From Hymenobacter metallicola (GTDB taxonomy: Bacteria; Bacteroidota; Bacteroidia; Cytophagales; Hymenobacteraceae): a DNA stretch of 64,000 nucleotides. The stretch is taken from positions 558,001 through 622,000 of the forward strand of contig NZ_SRMB01000001.1 in NCBI RefSeq assembly GCF_004745645.1, given 5' to 3'. This document shows, in pieces, positions 35,818-42,433 of this stretch; positions within the stretch are counted from its first letter, which is position 1, and the number at the start of each line of letters is the position of its first letter. The notes beneath the pieces are model-generated. The model was not told the DNA's origin and made no database searches. It saw only the letters and a list, made by a program, of their open reading frames with translations. The position numbers and the translations under genes were made by a program.

Positions 35818-37005
35818 ATGGGGCCGTATTCTATTCTAATTGGGTTAAGCATTGCCGTCATCCTGTCCTATCTGTTCGACCTGGCGGCCCGGGCTACCAA
35901 GGTGCCCTCCGTGCTGATGCTGCTGCTCACTGGCATTGCCCTGCGGCAGGCCGCCGACTACTTCGACTTTGCTCTGCGGGTGCCCTCAGTTGTGCTGCAG
36001 ATTTTCGGCATTATTGGCCTGATTATGATTGTGCTGGAAGGGGCTATGGATCTAAAAATCAGCCGCGACAAAGCACCCCTAATTCGCCGGTCCTTCTTGG
36101 CCGCTACCCTGATGCTAATCGTGCAGGCTCTGGCTATTGCCTTTCTGCTGCGAGCCTACCTGGGCGTATCGTTGCAGAGCTGCCTGGTCAATGCTATTCC
36201 GCTGGCTGTTATCAGCAGCGCCATTGCTATTCCGAGCGTGGCGGGGCTGTGGGGCGAAAAGCAGGAATTCATCGTCTACGAAAGCACTTTCTCCGACATT
36301 CTGGGCATCATGTTTTTCAACTTTGCCCTGCAGGACGACTTTGCCCAGGGGGTATCGGTTGTCACGTTTTCTCGCGACGTGCTGGCCATCGTGGTGGTGG
36401 CCGTGCTAAGCACGCTGATGCTGGCCTTTCTGCTCGACCGGATCCGGCTGCACATCAAGTTCTTCCTGATCTTCGCCTTCCTGATTCTGCTCTACAGCGT
36501 GGCCAAAAAGCTGCACCTCTCGTCCTTGCTGCTGGTGCTGGTCTTTGGGCTGGCTATCAACAATGCCGACCTGTTTCTGAAGGGCCCTCTTAAGCAGTGG
36601 TTCCGCCCCGACCGCTTGGCCAGCGAACTGCATCAGCTTAAAAGCATTACCGCCGAGTCGGCCTTTCTGATTCGCACTTTCTTTTTTCTGCTCTTTGGCT
36701 ATTCCATAACGCTGGCCAACATCCTGAGCTTTTCCTTGCTGCTGCAGGGCCTGCTGATTGTGGCCGTCCTGACGGCTATCCGCTACGTGTATCTTCGCTT
36801 TGTGGCCCGCACCGACCTGGTTCCCGAGCTTTTCATTGCCCCCAAAGGCCTGATAACCGTGTTGCTCTTCTATAGCATTCCTGCTGAGCACCTCATCGGC
36901 GAAATCAGTGAAAATATCCTCTTTGTCGTCATCCTGCTCACCGGCGTCCTGATGATGATAGGCCTGCTGCTAGCCCGCAAAGAGCCTGATATAGGCGAAT
37001 ACTAG
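35818..37005 (+). CDS. Cation:proton antiporter (CPA1/NhaP-like)
   Basis: A 395-residue membrane protein with about 11-12 helices. It starts GPYSILIGLSIAVILSYLFDLAARATKVPSVLMLLLTGI and has the family-typical LEGAMDLKISRD and AIPLAVISSAIAIPSVAGL (unwound helix region), then ESTFSDILGIMFFNF with an acidic residue in a membrane helix, and PKGLITVLLFYSIP. Likely exchanges Na+ or K+ for protons. No C-terminal regulatory domain is present. The start at 35818 opens the first helix. It converges with the ClC gene. Confidence 0.87.
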   Translation: MGPYSILIGLSIAVILSYLFDLAARATKVPSVLMLLLTGIALRQAADYFDFALRVPSVVLQIFGIIGLIMIVLEGAMDLKISRDKAPLIRRSFLAATLMLIVQALAIAFLLRAYLGVSLQSCLVNAIPLAVISSAIAIPSVAGLWGEKQEFIVYESTFSDILGIMFFNFALQDDFAQGVSVVTFSRDVLAIVVVAVLSTLMLAFLLDRIRLHIKFFLIFAFLILLYSVAKKLHLSSLLLVLVFGLAINNADLFLKGPLKQWFRPDRLASELHQLKSITAESAFLIRTFFFLLFGYSITLANILSFSLLLQGLLIVAVLTAIRYVYLRFVARTDLVPELFIAPKGLITVLLFYSIPAEHLIGEISENILFVVILLTGVLMMIGLLLARKEPDIGEY

Positions 37006-37061
37006 GCTAAGGTGGTTTGCATTAATATCTCTACACATGCCTCTCTTTAGCATAGTAACGG

Positions 37062-38840
37062 TTACTCCGTTTCCTTCAGCAGCTGGCGGCGGTAGCTGGC
37101 CAGGATGGCCGACTTGAGAATGAAGCCTACGTAGCGGCCCTGGTTGACGACGGGCAGGGCCCAGGCGTTGAGCTGATCCATGCAACGCAGAATATCAAGC
37201 ATGGTATCGTCGGGGTTGACGAAAGCGGGCGGGGGCGTCATCAGGTCGCGCACCCGGGTTGTGGTGTAGTGCTCATCATCAAACAGCGCGTCGCGTACCG
37301 CGTCTAGGGCTACCACGCCGGCCAGGTTGCCGTCCTCGTCGACCACCGGAAACAAGTCGCGGGTGGCGTGCCGAAATACCATTACCAACTCGCCCAGCGT
37401 GCTCTCGGGGCTGACCGGCACAAAGTCGGTACTGACCAGCGACATAGGGTCGAGCTGGGCCAGCAGGCTCCGGTCACGGTCGGCGTGCATGTACACGCCC
37501 CGGGTCACGAGCTTGCGGGTGTAAACTGAATAGGGCTCGAAATACTTCGTAATCAGGTAGGAGCTCGAACAAACCACCATCAGGGGCACAAACAGCGCAT
37601 AGCCGCCCGTGATTTCGGCAATCAGGAAGATGGCCGTCAGGGGGGCGTGAATCACGCCGGCCAGCGTACCGGCCATGCCGAGCACAATAAAATGCACTTC
37701 CGAAATCGGGTACAGGCCGCTCAGGTTGATAAGGCGGGCCGTAATAAAGCCCACCAAGGCCCCGGCAAACAGGGAAGAGCCAAACATGCCCCCGTTGCCG
37801 CCCGAGCCCACGGTAATGCAGGTGGCAAACACTTTGAGCAGCATACTGGCCGCGGCTACGAGCAGAATCGTCCACACGTTCTCGTCGCGGTACACCGAAA
37901 ACAGGGAGGCATCGGTTAGCCGCTCGGGGTGGCCGCTGAGCAGCAGCTGCACGATGTTGTAGCCTTCGCCGTAGAGCGGCGGAAAAATAAACACCATCAC
38001 ACCCAGGGCCAGGCCCCCGAGCAGCACCTTGCTAAAGGTGCCCTTTTTGCGCTCAAAGTACTTGTCGGCCAGAAAGTACACCCGAATCATATACACCGAG
38101 AGCAGGGCCGCCATGAGCCCCAGCACGAGATAGAACGGAATGGCCTGCACAGGCCAAGTGGTCGTAATCAGCACAAAGGGCTGACCGGCATACAATGCCT
38201 TGGAAACCACGGTAGCCGTGGCCGAGGAAATCAGCAGGGGAATAAAGAACGGGGCCGACAGCTCGGAGAGAATGACTTCTACGGCAAACAACACCCCGGC
38301 AATGGGGCTGTTGAAGATGGCCGCTACCCCGGCGGCGGCCCCGCAGCCGACCAGCAGGCGCCGCTCGCGCCGCCCCACCCGCAGAATACGGCCCACGTTG
38401 GAGCCCAGGGCCGAGCCTGTTACGGAAATAGGCGCCTCCAAACCCGCCGAGCCGCCAAAGGTGACCGTCAGAAAAGAAGTGACCAGCTGGGAGTAGAGCT
38501 TGCTGCGCGGCACAATGCTGCCTTGCCGGGCAATGTTGTAGATAATTGGCCCAATGCCCCGGCTCAGGGCCCCGCCCAGCACGTAGCGCGTGAAGAGCAC
38601 CGTGAGGCCAATACCGATGATGGGGTAGAGAAACAGCGCAAACACCCGATCCTGCTCGGGTACCCAGGAATAAAGCAGCTCCTGCGCCTTCTGCACCGAG
38701 GTTTTCAGGAAGACGGCCGCCAGGCCCGCCAGGCCGCCCACCAGCACACTCACCAGAATCAGGTAGACCCGGTCGTTGACGTGACGCAGACGCCACAGCA
38801 GCAGGGGGCTCAGGGTTCGGTGTAGGAGAGTTTTGGGCAT
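37062..38840 (-). CDS. ClC-family chloride channel/antiporter with CBS pair
   Basis: A 592-residue membrane protein. The ClC region (1-430) includes GGSAGLEAPISVTGSALGSNVGR (anion-pore motif with the gating Glu), GCGAAAGVAAIFNSPIAGVLFAVEVIL, and ITVGSGGNGGMFGSSLFAGALVG. The C-terminal 150 residues form two CBS domains (LVSTDFVPVSPESTLGELVMVFRH and RVRDLMTPPPAFVNPDDTMLDILRCM), which usually sense adenine nucleotides. The GSAGLE variant in place of GREGP still has the Glu, so H+/Cl- exchange is possible. It is followed on the same strand by nothing close. Confidence 0.92.
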   Translation of the reverse strand: MPKTLLHRTLSPLLLWRLRHVNDRVYLILVSVLVGGLAGLAAVFLKTSVQKAQELLYSWVPEQDRVFALFLYPIIGIGLTVLFTRYVLGGALSRGIGPIIYNIARQGSIVPRSKLYSQLVTSFLTVTFGGSAGLEAPISVTGSALGSNVGRILRVGRRERRLLVGCGAAAGVAAIFNSPIAGVLFAVEVILSELSAPFFIPLLISSATATVVSKALYAGQPFVLITTTWPVQAIPFYLVLGLMAALLSVYMIRVYFLADKYFERKKGTFSKVLLGGLALGVMVFIFPPLYGEGYNIVQLLLSGHPERLTDASLFSVYRDENVWTILLVAAASMLLKVFATCITVGSGGNGGMFGSSLFAGALVGFITARLINLSGLYPISEVHFIVLGMAGTLAGVIHAPLTAIFLIAEITGGYALFVPLMVVCSSSYLITKYFEPYSVYTRKLVTRGVYMHADRDRSLLAQLDPMSLVSTDFVPVSPESTLGELVMVFRHATRDLFPVVDEDGNLAGVVALDAVRDALFDDEHYTTTRVRDLMTPPPAFVNPDDTMLDILRCMDQLNAWALPVVNQGRYVGFILKSAILASYRRQLLKETE

Positions 38841-38950
38841 TGGCAGAAGGCGCGCAGAGCAAGGGGGCGAGCATGCCGCAGCTCGACTAGTTTACCTCAA
38901 CGCATGATAGCGAAAAACGGGTATAGCCGGGCCCGCAAACCCGAAAAAAA

Positions 38951-39778
38951 CTACTGCACCACGGTCTGCACGGTGTAGCCTTCCTCGGCCAGCCCCGCTT
39001 TCACGTCGCGCATCAGCTCGCTTTTCAACTCCAGGGTGCCCCGGCGGTAGTCTTCGGAGTAAGTCCAGAAATAGGCCCGCAGCTCGACGCCGGTAGCGGT
39101 AGCTTTTTCCAGGATAACGTAAGGGGTATGCGGGTCTTTGGTATCCACGCCCTGGTTGGAACGTACGTAGTTGAGCAGCAAATCGGCCGCGTGCTGGGCA
39201 TTGCCCGCTTCGCCGAACTCGACGGTTACCAGAAAATCCTGGCGGATGTAACCGTCGCGGGTGAAATTGATGAGAGGCTCGCGCAGCACCATGGCATTGG
39301 GCAGGAAAATGTGTTTGCCGTCGAAGGTCTTGATCAGCGTCACGCGCAGGCTGAGGTCTTCCACTTTGCCCACCAAGTCCTTGATTTGCACCGTATCATG
39401 AATACGGAAGGGCCGGTTGAAGGCCAGTACCACGCCGGCCAGGAAGTTTTCGGCAATGTCTTTCAGGGCAAAACCCACGATAAAGGCCGACAAGCCCGCG
39501 CCGGCGACCAGGCCACCCACCAGGGCGTAGAGCCCCACCACTTCCATAGCCAGCACCACGCCGGCCAGAATAAGCGCCCATTTGCTGAAGCGCGTCAGGA
39601 AGTCGGCCATCAGCGGGTCGTGCGACTTGGCCCGCAGCTTGCCGCCGAGCAGACTGCTCAGGTGGTTGGCGACAAAAATGGCCAGTACCAGGACGACAAA
39701 AGCAATAAGAAGCTTGGGAGAAATATAGAGAAACTGTTGCCAATAGGTGTTCAGTACGCGCTGCAGATCGGAAAACAT
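38951..39778 (-). CDS. Small MscS-family mechanosensitive channel
   Basis: A 275-residue inner-membrane channel with three helices (about residues 20-40, 65-85, 88-110) and the pore helix GGLVAGAGLSAFIVGFALKDIAENFLAGVVLAFNRPFRIHDTVQI, the MscS hallmark, followed by a beta domain (VEDLSLRVTLIKTFDGKHIFLPNAMVLREPLINFTRD) and a C-terminal alpha/beta domain. It releases solutes on hypo-osmotic shock. With the ClC and antiporter nearby this gives an ion and osmotic cluster. Confidence 0.93.
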   Translation of the reverse strand: MFSDLQRVLNTYWQQFLYISPKLLIAFVVLVLAIFVANHLSSLLGGKLRAKSHDPLMADFLTRFSKWALILAGVVLAMEVVGLYALVGGLVAGAGLSAFIVGFALKDIAENFLAGVVLAFNRPFRIHDTVQIKDLVGKVEDLSLRVTLIKTFDGKHIFLPNAMVLREPLINFTRDGYIRQDFLVTVEFGEAGNAQHAADLLLNYVRSNQGVDTKDPHTPYVILEKATATGVELRAYFWTYSEDYRRGTLELKSELMRDVKAGLAEEGYTVQTVVQ

Positions 39779-39878
39779 GCCCTTGGATTAAGTACACAAC
39801 CTGAACCAGCCGCGGCCGGTGCCGGGGCTGGTCCCAAGCCCGCTTGTACGAACGGCACCCAAGGGAAGGTTCCGGGCC

Positions 39879-40250
39879 TTACGCGGGGCGATTCAGCACC
39901 CACCGGAAAAACAGCGTCCCGGCGGCATAGGCCGCCACATCGAGCGGGTCGCCCACGTGCCGGGCCGAGAGCAGAGGCAGCAGCAACTCAAACCAAGCTG
40001 AAATGTAGAGCCAGGCTCCCAGCAGCCAGGAATCAGGCAGCACAAACTGCGGATTGCGCTGCACCCAGCGCCGCTGCACCACCAGGGCCAGGGTCAGAAT
40101 CACGGGCATGGCCAGCAGGTCGGACAGGTAGGCTGTGAGCGGCGGGGGCAGCGGCCGGTGCCAGAAGCGGGCGTTGAGCTGGTAGAGCAGGTAGGTAACC
40201 AGCGGCAGCCAGAAAGCCGGCCGCCAACATTCGCGGGGAAACAGCGCCAT
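39879..40250 (-). CDS. Small four-helix membrane protein
   Basis: A 123-residue membrane protein with four hydrophobic segments (PLVTYLLYQL, YLSDLLAMPVILTLALVVQ, LLGAWLYISAWFELLLPLLS, VAAYAAGTLFFRWVL). I do not recognise the family. Its ATG (40250-40248) directly abuts the stop codon of the upstream gene (TAA then ATG, no gap), so the two are almost certainly translated together. It ends shortly before the MscS gene start region on the same strand. Confidence 0.65.
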   Translation of the reverse strand: MALFPRECWRPAFWLPLVTYLLYQLNARFWHRPLPPPLTAYLSDLLAMPVILTLALVVQRRWVQRNPQFVLPDSWLLGAWLYISAWFELLLPLLSARHVGDPLDVAAYAAGTLFFRWVLNRPA

Positions 40251-40559
40251 TTAGCCGGCCGCCAGCGTGAGAAACCACAAAATAAAGGACACGGTAGCCG
40301 CAAAAGCGAGCTGCCCGCCCCGGATGATCTGCTTGAAAAACCGCACCACTCCCTGGTCCTCGGGCTTAATCTCGAGGAGCATAAACTGGGGCAGCGGCTC
40401 CTTGCCTTCCTGCTCCCGGGCCTGCTCACTACGGTTGCGCACCGGGTCTAGGAGCTGGCCGCACCGCTGACAGGTATCGTCCGACTTCTGCTGCCAGGAC
40501 GACCAAAACCCGCAGTGTGGACATTTCTTGGAAGCAGAAAGGGGGGCCGCGTCGTGCAT
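40251..40559 (-). CDS. Zinc-ribbon protein with C-terminal membrane helix
   Basis: A 102-residue protein. Near the N-terminus are CPHCGFW and CQRCGQLL, a zinc ribbon of the CxxC-x(14)-CxxC type, followed by a charged linker and the segment LPQFMLLEIKPEDQGVVRFFKQIIRGGQLAFAATVSFILWFLTLAAG, a single membrane helix. The start at 40559 (MHDAAPLS) was chosen over 40616. It is directly coupled to the next membrane protein gene. Function unknown. Confidence 0.65.
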   Translation of the reverse strand: MHDAAPLSASKKCPHCGFWSSWQQKSDDTCQRCGQLLDPVRNRSEQAREQEGKEPLPQFMLLEIKPEDQGVVRFFKQIIRGGQLAFAATVSFILWFLTLAAG

Positions 40560-40682
40560 GCCGCAAAGGTAAGCGACTAACGACGGATACGGCTCATCGG
40601 AAGCCGACACAATCATGTGGTAGTCCGTCTGCCGCGCGTAGTAGAGGTATTTCCCGCTACTTTGTGGCCAAACAACTACGCT

Positions 40683-41636
40683 ATGAACATGAACACCTGC
40701 CGGGGAGCCTTACTCGGCCTGGCCGTCGGCGACGCCCTGGGCGTGCCCGTGGAGTTTGAAAGCCGGGCCCGGCGCCGCCTCGACCCAGTGGTGAGTATGC
40801 GCGAATACGGCACCCACCACCAGCCCGCCGGCACCTGGTCGGATGATGCTTCCCTGACCTTCTGCCTGGCCGAGTCCCTGACTTACGTGGGGCCCTACGC
40901 CATCGACGTAACGGATCTGAGCCGGCGCTTCATGAATTGGCTGGATGCCGGCTACTGGACGCCCCACGGCCGGGTGTTCGACGTGGGCGTGGCCACGCGC
41001 GAGGCCATTGTTCGGCTGCGGGAAGGAGTGGCGCCCGAAAAAGCCGGCGGCACCCGGGAGTACGACAATGGCAACGGGGCCCTGATGCGGATTTTGCCCC
41101 TGGTGTTTCACCCCCTCTGGCAGCGAGCCGCGGCGGCCGAGCGCCAACGGATTACCCATAAAGTGTGTAGTCTTACCCACGGCCACTACCGCTCTACCCT
41201 GGGCTGCTACCTCTACCTGGAACTAGCCTGGGGGCTTCTGCAGGACCTACGCCCCGCTCAGGCCCACCAGCGGGTGCTGGCAGAAATACCCCGCGGCCTG
41301 CTGCCGAGCCTCGCCAAGGAGGCACCCTCTTACCGGCGGGTGCTAGACGAACAGCTGGCCTTGATTCCCGAAGCAGATATCCAGTCGTCGGGCTACGTGG
41401 TGCACACGCTGGAAGCAGCGCTCTGGTGCCTGCTGCGCGGGGAGTTCTACGCCGACACGGTACTGACGGCTGTGAATCTGGGCGATGATGCCGATACCAC
41501 CGGGGCCGTAGCCGGCGGCCTGGCCGGGCTCTGCTACGGCGCGGCACAAATCCCCACCGACTGGCTAGCCGTGCTGGTTAAGCGCCCCGAAATTGAAGCC
41601 CTGGCCGACCGGCTGGTGTTTGCCAAAAACACTTAA
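40683..41636 (+). CDS. ADP-ribosylglycohydrolase-family protein
   Basis: A 317-residue cytoplasmic protein of PF03747. The N-terminus has GALLGLAVGDALGVPVEF and the first metal motif WSDDAS (Asp54, Asp55); the C-terminus has NLGDDADTTGAVAGGLAG (Asp268, Asp269, Asp271, Thr272), the second half of the dinuclear metal site. Such enzymes remove ADP-ribose from proteins, nucleic acid or small molecules; the target is unknown. No ADP-ribosyltransferase gene is seen in the window. The start at 40683 was chosen because the family's N-terminal GALLG motif begins within ten residues. Confidence 0.92.
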   Translation: MNMNTCRGALLGLAVGDALGVPVEFESRARRRLDPVVSMREYGTHHQPAGTWSDDASLTFCLAESLTYVGPYAIDVTDLSRRFMNWLDAGYWTPHGRVFDVGVATREAIVRLREGVAPEKAGGTREYDNGNGALMRILPLVFHPLWQRAAAAERQRITHKVCSLTHGHYRSTLGCYLYLELAWGLLQDLRPAQAHQRVLAEIPRGLLPSLAKEAPSYRRVLDEQLALIPEADIQSSGYVVHTLEAALWCLLRGEFYADTVLTAVNLGDDADTTGAVAGGLAGLCYGAAQIPTDWLAVLVKRPEIEALADRLVFAKNT

Positions 41637-41644
41637 AAAAGACT

Positions 41645-41731
41645 GTCATGTCGATCAGCGGGAGACATCTCGCGTGCAGTAGTAATTAGATTACCATTGC
41701 ACGCGAGATGTCTCCCGCTGATCGACATGAC
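41645..41731. repeat. Perfect 34-bp inverted repeat between convergent genes
   Basis: Left arm 41645-41678 (GTCATGTCGATCAGCGGGAG...) and right arm 41698-41731 are exact reverse complements. The 19-base loop contains TAATTAGATTA, itself palindromic. It lies between the ADP-ribosylglycohydrolase and deaminase genes and probably ends both transcripts. Confidence 0.9.
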
Positions 41732-41766
41732 GTTCTGCTAGACTATATCGAGCAAATAGAGCCTTT

Positions 41767-42201
41767 TTACAGCTCCATGATGTCCTCGTTCCAGAGCGTG
41801 GGCTCGGCTTCGACGAACTCATTCATCATATCGACGCACTCCTGTAGATCCAGGTCCACGACTTCTACGCCGTGGCTTTCCAGAAAGGCCCGCGACTCGC
41901 CAAACGTGCGCGATTCGCCGACCATCACCTTCGGAATCTTGAACTGCACGATGGTGCCGGCGCACATGTAGCAGGGCATCAGGGTGGTGTAAATGACCGT
42001 GTCGCGGTAGCTGCGCTGGCGGCCGGCGTTGAAGAGGCAGTCCATTTCGCCGTGCTTGATGGGGTTGTCTTCCTGCACGCGCTTATTGCGCCCGCGGGCC
42101 ACGATTTTGCCGTCGCGCACCAGCACCGAGCCAATCGGGATACCGCCTTCCTGGCGGCCCTGGCGCGCCTCGTCGATGGCGGCCTGCATGAATTCGTCCA
42201 T
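41767..42201 (-). CDS. Cytosine-deaminase-like nucleoside deaminase (yeast FCY1 type)
   Basis: A 144-residue zinc deaminase of the CDA superfamily. Zinc ligands and catalytic Glu: His50, Glu52 (KHGEMDCL), Cys77 and Cys80 (TLMPCYMCAG). Unlike the tRNA adenosine deaminase TadA, it has the extended C-terminus VVDLDLQECVDMMNEFVEAEPTLWNEDI and the NAGR following the HGE motif, which resemble fungal cytosine deaminase (FCY1). Likely converts cytosine to uracil for pyrimidine salvage; guanine deaminase is less likely. Confidence 0.82.
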   Translation of the reverse strand: MDEFMQAAIDEARQGRQEGGIPIGSVLVRDGKIVARGRNKRVQEDNPIKHGEMDCLFNAGRQRSYRDTVIYTTLMPCYMCAGTIVQFKIPKVMVGESRTFGESRAFLESHGVEVVDLDLQECVDMMNEFVEAEPTLWNEDIMEL

Positions 42202-42302
42202 GGTCTATCTGTTTTGAGTGGAGAGAGGTGAAGAAAGCAAAAGTAATGTTCCTGGACAGCTTTTTCGGGCTTGCTAAAAACTGTCTGTCTAAAAATGCTG
42301 TA

Positions 42303-42401
42303 TCATCCTGAGCCTGGCGAAGGACCTTATCACGCGAGAACAAGTCGTGGCAACACTAGTCGTTCATGTCCCCTAAGGTCCTTCACTGCGTTCAGGATGA
42401 C
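42303..42401. repeat. Palindromic repeat, variant ATCATCCTGAG type
   Basis: Left arm TCATCCTGAGC...GAAGGACCTTA and right arm TAAGGTCCTTC...TTCAGGATGA form an imperfect inverted pair, with a loop of about 46 bases. It lies between the deaminase gene's start and the end of the AddB-like gene. Confidence 0.75.
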
Positions 42402-42433
42402 AGACAAAAAGGGGAAGGCAAAACAACCACCAA

